Source: Hylemonella sp. UBA6679 (GTDB lineage: Bacteria; Pseudomonadota; Gammaproteobacteria; Burkholderiales; Burkholderiaceae_C). Taken from it: a stretch of DNA of 17,123 bases. Made by a program: the position numbers and the translations under genes. The stretch is from NCBI GenBank assembly GCA_002454975.1, contig DKJZ01000044.1, positions 1-17,123 on the forward strand. The letters run 5' to 3'. Shown piece after piece: positions 1 to 6,179 of the stretch. Position 1 is the first letter of the stretch. Each line of letters begins with the position of its first letter. The notes under the pieces are model-generated. The model did not search any database. It had not been told where the DNA came from and worked only from the letters and a program-made list of their open reading frames with translations.

Positions 1-429
1 GGTGTAGGCCAGCACGGGCGTGCCGGCCAGGTTGATTTTTTGCACGATGGGGTCGCGCAGATCGCTGGGCAAATCAGCCCGCACGCCCTGGATAGCCGAC
101 CGCACATCATCCACCGCCTCTTGGACTGGCTTTTCCATGCGGAACTCGGCCGTGATGTTGACCGCGCCGTCCTGCACTTTGGTGGTGATGTGCTTGAGCC
201 CCTGCAAGGGGGCCAGCGCGTTTTCGAGCTTGCGGGCCACATCGGTTTCAAGCTGTGAGGGCGCTGCGCCAGGCAAGCTGGCGCTCACGGTGATGGTGGG
301 CAAATCCAGATCTGGAAAATTCTGGACCTTCATCGAACCGAACGCGATGAAGCCTGCCACCGACAGCAGCACAAACAGCATGACGGCCGGGATCGGGTTA
401 CGAATCGACCAAGACGAGACGTTGAGCAT
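1..429 (-). CDS. RND efflux permease, N-terminal part (cut by window edge)
   Basis: This is the first 143 codons of an inner-membrane RND pump of the AcrB/HAE-1-like superfamily, open to the left edge with no stop. It begins MLNVSSWSIRNPIPAVM, followed by a hydrophobic first membrane helix (about residues 12-32). Then comes the conserved stretch FPDLDLPTITVSASLPGA and the following ETDVARKLENAL region, which together mark the start of the first periplasmic loop in this family. The start ATG lies 9 bases after the stop of the adaptor gene upstream, and AAAGGG overlapping that stop serves as its ribosome binding site, so the two genes form an operon. The substrate cannot be read from this fragment. 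It does not resemble CusA or CzcA closely enough to call it a metal pump. No partner outer-membrane gene is seen here; the TolC-like gene at 6176 belongs to another operon. Confidence 0.9.
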   Translation of the reverse strand, partial: MLNVSSWSIRNPIPAVMLFVLLSVAGFIAFGSMKVQNFPDLDLPTITVSASLPGAAPSQLETDVARKLENALAPLQGLKHITTKVQDGAVNITAEFRMEKPVQEAVDDVRSAIQGVRADLPSDLRDPIVQKINLAGTPVLAYT

Positions 430-438
430 GGCGACCCT

Positions 439-1530
439 TTACTTGGCCGCAGCGTCAACCACGCGCACGGTGTCGCCATGGTTGAGGAATGCGCCACCAC
501 TGACCACCACGCGTGCATCGGGCTTGAGGCCGCTGAGCACCTCCAAACGGTCACCGCTCAAACGACCCGTCTGTACTTTGATTTGAGAGACCTTGCGATC
601 TGCGCCAACGGTATAAACATAGCTAAAGCCATCGCGCACCACCACGGCGGTTTGCGGCACCGTGATAGCCAGGCTTTGACCCAGGGTGATGTCACCTTTG
701 GCATACATGCCAGCGCGGGCACTGCCCGTGGCGGTGGGCAAATCCACATAAACCAGGGCATTGCGTGTTTGCGTGTCCACCGATGGCGCCACCACGCGCA
801 CCCTGCCACTCAAGACTTGGCCGCTGGCGGCCGTCACTTGCACGGGTGCGCCCACCTGGATGCGCCCCACGTCGGCGGAGGTGACTTCAGCACGCCACTC
901 CAGACGGCCCTGCCGGATCAAACGGAACAACTCGGTGCCTGCGCCCACCACGCTGCCTACCGTGGCTTGCCGTGCAGAAATAACGCCCGCGTCTGAGGCC
1001 TTGACCTCGGTCTGCGACAAACGAACACCTTGCAATTGGACCAAGGCACGCGCTGACTGCACCCGTGCCAAAGCCGAGGCTTCAGCGGCCAGCGCCTGGC
1101 TCAGCTGCGCTGCGCTGAAGAAGCCTTGTTGTTGCAAGAGCCGCGCGCGGTCAGCCTGCGCTTTGGCTTCTTGCGCACTCGCAATGGCTTCGGCCAAAGT
1201 ACCTTCAGCCTGAGCTTGCTCGGCCCGCAGGGTGTCAGACTGCAAGGTGGCCAGCACCTGGCCCCGTTGCACATGGTCACCCACATTGACACGCACCTCG
1301 GTGATTTTCAGGCCGCTTGCCTCGGCACCAATGATGGCTTCTTGCCAAGCAGACAAAGAACCGTTGGCGCTGATTTTTTGCGCCAAATCAACCTTGAGCG
1401 GCTGAGCCGTGGTCACGGTCAGGCTGGGTTTGGCAGCGGCAGGTGCTGCTTTTTCTTCCGCAGCCCACAGGGGCATGGCCAGGGCCAGGGCCAGGGCCAA
1501 AGTGGCCGGCATCCAATGTGTGGTTTTCAT
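439..1530 (-). CDS. RND efflux periplasmic adaptor (membrane fusion protein)
   Basis: This is a 363-residue periplasmic adaptor linking an inner-membrane RND pump to an outer-membrane channel. A signal peptide with an unusually regular Leu-Ala stretch (LALALALAMPLWAA) ends near residue 24. The first lipoyl half follows (ISANGSLSAWQEA ... VNVGDHVQRGQVLATL), then an Ala/Gln-rich coiled-coil hairpin (about residues 105-160), the second lipoyl half (DAGVISARQATVGSVV) and beta-barrel segments to the C terminus. I chose the ATG at 1530 because it opens directly on the basic signal-peptide start MKTTHWM; a GTG 15 bases upstream is the alternative. No strong Shine-Dalgarno precedes the ATG. A possible promoter (GTGACA, 18-bp spacer, CATACT at 1542-1537) would leave almost no leader. 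The gene is followed after 9 bases by the permease gene. Confidence 0.9.
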   Translation of the reverse strand: MKTTHWMPATLALALALAMPLWAAEEKAAPAAAKPSLTVTTAQPLKVDLAQKISANGSLSAWQEAIIGAEASGLKITEVRVNVGDHVQRGQVLATLQSDTLRAEQAQAEGTLAEAIASAQEAKAQADRARLLQQQGFFSAAQLSQALAAEASALARVQSARALVQLQGVRLSQTEVKASDAGVISARQATVGSVVGAGTELFRLIRQGRLEWRAEVTSADVGRIQVGAPVQVTAASGQVLSGRVRVVAPSVDTQTRNALVYVDLPTATGSARAGMYAKGDITLGQSLAITVPQTAVVVRDGFSYVYTVGADRKVSQIKVQTGRLSGDRLEVLSGLKPDARVVVSGGAFLNHGDTVRVVDAAAK

Positions 1531-1584
1531 TGAGCAAGTATGCACAAATCAGCGAATGTGTGTCACGCTGGTACGACAAAGTAA

Positions 1585-1616
1585 AACACCGCAGGCTCTA
1601 GCGAATCTACGGTGTT
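1585..1616 (-). terminator. Rho-independent terminator after the SRPBCC gene
   Basis: Read on the minus strand, AACACCGTAG and CTGCGGTGTT form a 10-bp stem with one G-U pair around a 12-base loop, followed by a T-rich stretch (TTTTACTTT, counting the end of the stem). It lies about 80 bases after the stop of the SRPBCC gene and before the adaptor gene. It therefore probably separates the two minus-strand units. The T tract is interrupted, so strength is uncertain. Confidence 0.5.
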
Positions 1617-1696
1617 GATAAGGTGGCCCGGGGCGGCATCGATCAAAGTCCAGAGTGTCTGATTTAGACCCCACGCCAACTGCAAAACAAATAAAT

Positions 1697-2179
1697 TTAT
1701 TTCATCAACTCAATCAATTGATCAAGTGCCGCACCCCAGCCATGCTGGAAGCCCATGTCTTCATGCGCTTGCTTATTGGCTTGACTCTGATGCATCACAT
1801 TGGCGCTGTACGACGCGCCACCACCGCGAAGTGGCGAAAGCCTCAGGTCAACCACAAAGAAGAATCCGAGACTCGCATCATTGGGTTGGGGCTTTGGTCT
1901 AAAACCAGGACCAAACTCGTTGGTCCAAACCAGTCGTCGTTGTGGTTCGACGGCCAAAAAACACCATGTGTTGTCGGGCATTCTCTCGCCTTGCGGCGAT
2001 TGCATGACCGTCCGAAAGATGCCACCAGGCTGCGGATCGATTTCGCACGCCACGACTTTCCATGGCCTCGGACAAAACCACTTCATCAAGATCAATGGAT
2101 CCGTGAGGCCCTCCCAAATCTGGGCAGGAGAGAGGCTGACATCACGGTGAAATTGAAGATCCAGAAGTGGGTCAGGCAC
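1697..2179 (-). CDS. SRPBCC / AHSA1-like domain protein
   Basis: This 160-residue protein has the START-like helix-grip fold of the AHSA1 (activator of Hsp90 ATPase homologue 1-like) family. Family signs are FHRDVSLSPAQIWEGLTDP at the N terminus and the KWFCPRP segment. Then come the central PGGIFRTVMQSPQGE strand pair, the W-x-N-E strand (LVWTNEFGPGF), and the closing GFQHGWGAALDQLIELM helix, which ends close to the C terminus as is usual. Such proteins bind small hydrophobic ligands or act as toxin-resistance or stress proteins; no specific role can be assigned. The start is a GTG, supported by an in-frame TGA five codons upstream. The gene stands alone, with a terminator on each side: the one at 1585 closes it, and the one at 2241 lies upstream of it. 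It is not obviously part of the metal module. Confidence 0.85.
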   Translation of the reverse strand: MPDPLLDLQFHRDVSLSPAQIWEGLTDPLILMKWFCPRPWKVVACEIDPQPGGIFRTVMQSPQGERMPDNTWCFLAVEPQRRLVWTNEFGPGFRPKPQPNDASLGFFFVVDLRLSPLRGGGASYSANVMHQSQANKQAHEDMGFQHGWGAALDQLIELMK

Positions 2180-2240
2180 GATGTCGCACTTTCAAATGGT
2201 GATGTGCGTTGGATTTTAAGGCGCCGGCTGAGCGGAAAGT

Positions 2241-2270
2241 AAAAAGCCCCCGTTATCACTAACGGAGGCT
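2241..2270 (-). terminator. Rho-independent terminator, no gene of its own
   Basis: On the minus strand AGCCTCCGTTA and TAACGGGGGCT pair over 11 positions with one mismatch around GTGA, followed by five T residues. This is a good terminator shape. The transcript it would end must come from the right, but no minus-strand gene is seen in 2271-2605. It may be the remnant of a displaced gene. Confidence 0.6.
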
Positions 2271-2356
2271 GTTTGGATTCTTGGTGGTGCAGTGTAACAC
2301 CACGCCAAACGCTCATCCCGAAGTCATGAGCAAGTGGGCTGAAAAAATTCAGGTTA

Positions 2357-2403
2357 GTGAGTAGTTGATGACCTACTTTCGGGGCTTTCGATCATCTACT
2401 CAC
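2357..2403. repeat. Inverted repeat upstream of the HTH gene
   Basis: GTGAGTAG and CTACTCAC are exact reverse complements 31 bases apart; pairing extends inward over TTGAT/ATCAT with one bulge. It could be an operator or a relic of a mobile-element end. No function can be assigned from sequence alone. Confidence 0.4.
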
Positions 2404-2605
2404 ATGTTCAGATTTCAAGTCGCCGCCATGGTCAACAGTCGTTCGCGGCCATCGAATGCTTCTGATCATGGCTCAATCCCAATGCTCTGGCCCGCGTGCT
2501 CCCCTCCCCGGGCAGTCAGAAATTTGCGACTTTAGGAAGTTTCCACTTGGACTTCGGCAGGAAGTACGCATGAATGGTCATCCCTGCAACTACTGGAGCA
2601 ACCCA

Positions 2606-3088
2606 ATGGACACATTTCAATTTAGCCCAAAAATCGCCCTGAACGAAAACGAGCTTGCAACTCGCTGGGGAATCAGTCCCAAGACCTTACAACGCTGGCG
2701 CTGCGAAGGTCGTGGCCCCAAATACTTCAAACTGTCGAAACGGGTTTCGTATCCCATCGACGAAATCTTAGCGTTCGAGTTTGAGTGCTTACAAGAATCA
2801 ACCGATGGGGCCACTTGCGATCCTGAACAATTCAACCACCCGAGTTTTCTGACCGCCCGAGAAATTGCCGCAAAGATCGACATCCCGCTTTACTTGCTGA
2901 CTCACCCCGGTGAGCGGAAAAAGAGCGGGATGCCGCACTATCGCGTCGGGAAAACGGTGCGCTTCAAACTGGATGAAATCTTGAGTTGGGCGCGTCAACG
3001 CACAACAGAAGTCGAAAGCAAAAAACAGGCGGCACCTCGAATCATCCCTCTTGGAAATATCCAACCGGGCCTTACGCGAATGATGTGA
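2606..3088 (+). CDS. Small protein with two excisionase-like helix-turn-helix domains
   Basis: This 160-residue protein of unknown role has two MerR/excisionase-type winged-helix units. The first spans about residues 13-58 (LNENELATRWGISPKTLQRW, then KYFKLSKRVSYPIDEILAFE). The second spans about 81-130 (FLTAREIAAKIDIP, then MPHYRVGKTVRFKLDEILSW). Each shows the usual layout: an HTH, then a strand reading 'K.....RY...EI' that in this fold contacts DNA. The two domains are diverged copies. I prefer the ATG at 2606, with GGAG seven bases upstream; the ATG at 2570, with AGGAAG in front, is possible. Proteins of this type act as recombination directionality factors or small regulators on mobile elements, and the neighbouring transposase remnant fits that setting. 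No integrase is visible beside it. The exact role is unknown. Confidence 0.75.
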   Translation: MDTFQFSPKIALNENELATRWGISPKTLQRWRCEGRGPKYFKLSKRVSYPIDEILAFEFECLQESTDGATCDPEQFNHPSFLTAREIAAKIDIPLYLLTHPGERKKSGMPHYRVGKTVRFKLDEILSWARQRTTEVESKKQAAPRIIPLGNIQPGLTRMM

Positions 3089-3110
3089 CCAAACTCGGCG
3101 CTGAACGTAG

Positions 3111-3134
3111 GAACGCCACCTGAAGGTGGCGTTC
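3111..3134 (+). terminator. Strong hairpin after the HTH gene
   Basis: GAACGCCACC and GGTGGCGTTC form a perfect 10-bp stem around TGAA, 22 bases after the HTH stop codon. The following TGTCTTCG is only weakly T-rich, so this is either a modest terminator or an mRNA-stabilising hairpin. Confidence 0.5.
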
Positions 3135-3243
3135 TGTCTTCGTGGGTGACCACTTACTTTGCCCACTCAATAAATAATGGAAGCAGAACCGAGCACCCCT
3201 GTAAAGCAGCTGCAAGCGCTGTAGCATAAGCCGCCCATCGATT

Positions 3244-3540
3244 TCATTCACCTTGCTTTTTCACGGTTTCGATAAAGTCATCACCATCAACTGAAATCGA
3301 AGCTGGGAACCATCCGTCTTTAGCCGCCGAGAGCTTGGCTACCAGCGGCAGACCCCGCTGATCGACGACGACGTGATGTTTGCAACCGAGCTTGTCCCTG
3401 TCGGTGGGGTTGGGGCCGGTGTGATCCCCGCCGAGGGGAGGGAACGAACGCTGGCCGAGTCAATGCTGGCGCGTTCGCACTCGATCTGGTCGTACTGCCT
3501 TAACTTGTGCAAAGCATGAATCATGCAGGCGCTTCCAGAC
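3244..3540 (-). pseudogene. Decayed IS5-family transposase fragment
   Basis: Three minus-strand frames together spell the middle of an IS5-family DDE transposase. The pieces are VWKRLHD (from 3540), then ALHKLRQYDQIECERASIDS with ASVRS, then GGDHTGPNPTDRDKLGCKHH with VVVDQRGLPLVAKLSAA. The 'D(S/A)..VRA...G...TGPNPTDRGK.G.K.H...D..G.PL' pattern is the signature around the first catalytic Asp. There are at least two frameshifts: one near 3520 and one near 3435. After KLSAA the frame runs on for about 23 unrelated residues (KDGWFPASISVDGDDF...) to a TGA at 3244, so the element is broken off there. Both ends and most of the protein are missing, and no terminal inverted repeats were found. It cannot be active. 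It is a scar of past insertion next to the copper regulators. Confidence 0.8.
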
Positions 3541-3553
3541 TTTTCTTCTAATA

Positions 3554-3584
3554 ATGCCTATGCGTTCGTAAGCCCAATAGGCAT
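3554..3584. repeat. Inverted repeat between cusS-like gene and transposase remnant
   Basis: ATGCCTAT (3554-3561) and ATAGGCAT (3577-3584) are exact reverse complements 15 bases apart. They lie some 30 bases past the stop of the histidine kinase gene. The repeat could end that transcript, but no T run follows on the minus strand. It could instead belong to the decayed insertion sequence. Confidence 0.35.
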
Positions 3585-3616
3585 AAGCCCCTCCGTTTAA
3601 CTAAGTGCGAATGGAT

Positions 3617-5026
3617 TCAACCAACTTCATTAGTTTTATGTGGAAATCGCAGAAGAAATCGCGTTTTACCATGATCAGATGATACTGACGCTGTGCCACC
3701 ATGGATTTCTGCGATAGCCTTAGTGATTGATAGCCCCAGTCCTGCACCATCAGAGTCTGGGTGAGAGCGTGAAGGATCAGCCCTAAAGAAGCGATCAAAC
3801 AGCCGAGGAAGCACTCGAGGATCGATCTCTGGGCCGGTGTTTTCAACCCTGACCTCTGTAGTCAATTCATTGGAGACAATGACAACCTCCACCGCCCCGC
3901 CCTCTGGCGTGTGCCTCAATGCGTTTGAGAGTAAATTGCTTACGGCGCGGCGAAACATTAATCTATCCCCGAGAATTTCGCCATCGCCACTAGTCGCCAT
4001 CAAGATTTTCTTTTCCTCTGCTACCGCCTCGTAATACTCGCATAAAGCTAAAACTTCGAGAGCTGCAAAGAACTTTTCTTTGTGAGGCAAATTGACGCTA
4101 CGCTCAGTTTTTGCCAAGTACAGCATATCGGCAACCATGCGGGCTAGACGTTGTAATTCCTCGGCATTGGAGGCGAGGATATCCCGGTAGTTGGCGTTAT
4201 CTCGCCGAGCAGCCAGAGTCACCTGGGTCTGAGTGAGCAGGTTGCTAATTGGGGTGCGCAGCTCGTGAGCCAGATCTGAGGAAAAATCCGATAAACGTCG
4301 AAAGTCCTCTTGAAGTCGCTCCAGCATTTGGTTGAGGGTTTGCGCTAGATCAGCCATCTCTACGGGCACGGCCTCAACTGGCATGCATGCTTGCAAGCGT
4401 TGAGCAGTCACGGCGGCTGCATGCGCTTTGATGGCCCGCAGGGGAGCAAGACCCAAATAGACTGCTGACCAGCCGAGCAGGCCGCTGACCAAAATGGCTG
4501 CCGCTGTGTATACCCCAAGTGTGCGCAGCAGTTCATCCAAAAAATGCTGGTGGTGGGCCGTATCCGTGGCCAAGATGATCACAAGAGGGGACTCGGGCGC
4601 GTAGTGCGCGTTGGCATGAAACTGCTGAACACGGTATTGTCTCTGCCCGTGTCGCCCACCCTTTAATGCATGCAAAAGCGTTTCGTGCTCGGGGAGTAAC
4701 CAGCGATTGGTTGCCGGGAATCCCTCGGTCTCAAACAGCTTCTGCCCTGTGTGCGTGGTGACTTGCACGTACAGGCCATGATGATGATTGAGTGATTCGG
4801 AGAGACGCCAACGCAGGTCTTCGGCAGAATTGGCACTGGTCAGGATGTCATCGATTAAATGCTGCTTGTCCTGCAATATGCTTCGGTCCAGATCGCTGAA
4901 ATGGCGGTCTGCCGCCGTCATGAACAGACCGCTTAGGCCCAGCAAGACACAGGCTGCGACCAAGGTGAAGAAGAAACTCAGGCGGCTGGTCAGAGATAAA
5001 CGGGGTAACGACAAGCGGCGCAGCAT
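3617..5026 (-). CDS. cusS: Heavy-metal sensor histidine kinase (CusS/CopS-like)
   Basis: This is a 469-residue membrane sensor kinase of the heavy-metal (CusS/CopS/IrlS) class. It autophosphorylates in response to periplasmic metal, probably copper, and passes the phosphate to the regulator encoded just upstream. Visible in order: a first membrane helix (about 14-37); a periplasmic loop rich in His (HHHGLYVQ, HANAHYAPESP, DTAHHQHF); a second helix (about 171-192); HAMP; the H box FSSDLAHELRTPISNL with His254; the N box AVSNLLSNALRHTPEGG; and the G boxes ENTGPEI and DGAGLGLSITKAIAEIHGG. Its ATG follows the TAA of the regulator directly with no spacer, so translation is very likely coupled. The length is normal for the family. 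The cognate target is taken from the divergent copper operon and the palindrome between the two units. Confidence 0.92.
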   Translation of the reverse strand: MLRRLSLPRLSLTSRLSFFFTLVAACVLLGLSGLFMTAADRHFSDLDRSILQDKQHLIDDILTSANSAEDLRWRLSESLNHHHGLYVQVTTHTGQKLFETEGFPATNRWLLPEHETLLHALKGGRHGQRQYRVQQFHANAHYAPESPLVIILATDTAHHQHFLDELLRTLGVYTAAAILVSGLLGWSAVYLGLAPLRAIKAHAAAVTAQRLQACMPVEAVPVEMADLAQTLNQMLERLQEDFRRLSDFSSDLAHELRTPISNLLTQTQVTLAARRDNANYRDILASNAEELQRLARMVADMLYLAKTERSVNLPHKEKFFAALEVLALCEYYEAVAEEKKILMATSGDGEILGDRLMFRRAVSNLLSNALRHTPEGGAVEVVIVSNELTTEVRVENTGPEIDPRVLPRLFDRFFRADPSRSHPDSDGAGLGLSITKAIAEIHGGTASVSSDHGKTRFLLRFPHKTNEVG

Positions 5027-5713
5027 TTAAGGCTCCAGCGGAACTTCCAGTACGTAGCCCATGCCGCGCACGGTCTGGATCAGTTTGATCGATTGCCCAT
5101 CGTCAACCTTCAGTCGCAATCGGCGCACGGCCACTTCGATGACATTGGTGTCGGAGTCAAAGTTCATGTCCCACACCTGCGATGCAATCAACGAGCGTGG
5201 CAAAACTTCACCTTGTCGACGCATCAAGAGTTCCAACAAGCCGAACTCCTTGGCGGTCAAGTCAATTCGGCGTCCACCCCGCGACACACGACGGCGCAGC
5301 AAATCCAATTCCAGATCGGCTACACGTAGGACGTTGCTATCAAGTCCGCCGCTACGCCCACGCCTAAGGATGGTGCGCACGCGAGCCAGCAACTCCGCAA
5401 AAGAAAACGGCTTAACTAAGTAGTCGTCAGCTCCAAGCTCCAACCCCTTCACACGGTCTTCCACCTGGTCGCGGGCAGTCAAAAAAAGTACCGGCATTTC
5501 CAGTCCGCGTCGCCGCAGTGATGCCAGCACCTGCCAGCCATCCAATTCCGGCAGCATCACATCCAAGATCACCAAGTCATATTCGCCATGCAAGGCCAAA
5601 TGCAGCCCATCACTGCCGGTAGCCGCCAAATCAGCGACAAATCCGGCTTCATTCAGACCTTGGCGCAGGTATTCCCCGGTTTTGGGTTCGTCTTCAACGA
5701 TCAGTATTTTCAC
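5027..5713 (-). CDS. cusR: OmpR-type response regulator, copper-responsive (CusR/CopR-like)
   Basis: This is a 228-residue cytoplasmic DNA-binding regulator. The receiver domain has the acidic pocket VEDE near the N terminus, phospho-acceptor Asp51 (LVILDVMLPELDGW), LTARD and the LVKPF lysine. The winged-helix output domain (about 130-225) contains DLELDLLRRRVSRGG, DLTAKEFGLLELLMR and IEVAVRRLRLKVDD, ending IQTVRGMGYVLE. These are typical of the heavy-metal OmpR subgroup. I chose the GTG at 5713 because VKILIVEDEPKTGEYL aligns with the family's N terminus; a GTG at 5740 would add nine residues and has no better binding site. It is the first gene of the cusRS pair. It probably binds the dyad at 5774-5791 to switch on the divergent copper operon and perhaps its own. 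Confidence 0.92.
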   Translation of the reverse strand: MKILIVEDEPKTGEYLRQGLNEAGFVADLAATGSDGLHLALHGEYDLVILDVMLPELDGWQVLASLRRRGLEMPVLFLTARDQVEDRVKGLELGADDYLVKPFSFAELLARVRTILRRGRSGGLDSNVLRVADLELDLLRRRVSRGGRRIDLTAKEFGLLELLMRRQGEVLPRSLIASQVWDMNFDSDTNVIEVAVRRLRLKVDDGQSIKLIQTVRGMGYVLEVPLEP

Positions 5714-5773
5714 GTGCCTAGTCCATCCATTGCTTCCCACTAGTGTGACAGTATTTTTGAAATATGGCCAAAA

Positions 5774-5791
5774 GATTACAAAATTGTCATC
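5774..5791. promoter_or_regulatory. CusR/CopR-type box in the divergent copper promoter
   Basis: GATTACAA-AA-TTGTCATC is an inverted repeat with seven of eight positions paired and a two-base centre. It closely matches the CusR box known from E. coli (ATGACAA-NN-TTGTCAT) and the cop boxes of Pseudomonas. It sits between the divergent regulator gene and the six-gene copper operon, where an activator site is expected. Direction of action is inferred. Confidence 0.75.
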
Positions 5792-5861
5792 TTCAGATCA
5801 CCTTCCCGACAGGGGGGGGGACGCAAACTCGTTGCTCATAGTTTGAAAGGTGCCCACAGTG

Positions 5862-6179
5862 ATGTTCTCTCGTCCGTCCCTACCCAAAAGCCTGCTGCCG
5901 CTGCTCTGCGTTCTGTCTGCCGGTGCCGCGCTGGCGGAGCCTTTAGAAAAAAGCCAGGCCAATCCAATACCGACGCGTTTGCAGTACAGCTCCACTTTGG
6001 CGAGCTACAAGGGCTACGCCGATCAGGCAGTGCAATCCTGGCGTGAGGCCAATGATCGGGTGGGCCTCATTGGCGGCTGGCGCACCTACGCCAAGGAAGC
6101 TGCAGCCGGTCAGTCAGCGCCCGCTACACCACCGGCGGCCGATCCCCACGCTGGACACCATGAAGGAGGCAAGAAATGA
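5862..6179 (+). CDS. Small exported protein with His-rich tail, first gene of the copper operon
   Basis: This is a 105-residue protein of unknown biochemical role. A signal peptide (MFSRPSLPKSLLPLLCVLSA, cleavage after ALA near residue 26) leads into a short conserved core: YSSTLASYKGYADQAVQSW followed by REANDRVGLIGGWRTYAKEA. A Pro/Ala linker and a C-terminal HAGHHEGGKK tail follow; the His residues could bind metal. I recall similar short proteins beside copper-linked TolC genes in other proteobacteria, but none with an established function. The ATG at 5862 is chosen for the signal peptide; a GTG three bases upstream sits at better distance from GAAAGG, and a GTG at 5850 is also open. Its stop overlaps the next start (ATGA), which indicates coupling with the outer-membrane channel gene. 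It may work with that channel in the periplasm. Confidence 0.8.
   Translation: MFSRPSLPKSLLPLLCVLSAGAALAEPLEKSQANPIPTRLQYSSTLASYKGYADQAVQSWREANDRVGLIGGWRTYAKEAAAGQSAPATPPAADPHAGHHEGGKK

Larger units (their letters stand above)
2180..2605. other. Intergenic region with hairpins
   Basis: I find no convincing gene in this stretch. It contains a minus-strand terminator (2241-2270), a small hairpin GTGGTG/CACCAC near 2283-2302, and an imperfect inverted repeat GTGAGTAG (2357-2364) with CTACTCAC (2396-2403). The reading frame of the downstream HTH gene extends back to 2456, but this extension has no domain and I do not count it as coding. Confidence 0.5.

Noticed and set aside
2456..2605. Fifty-codon N-terminal extension of the two-HTH protein
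   Set aside because: It has no domain or conserved look and no good ribosome binding site at its first codon. The ATG at 2606 has GGAG at good spacing.
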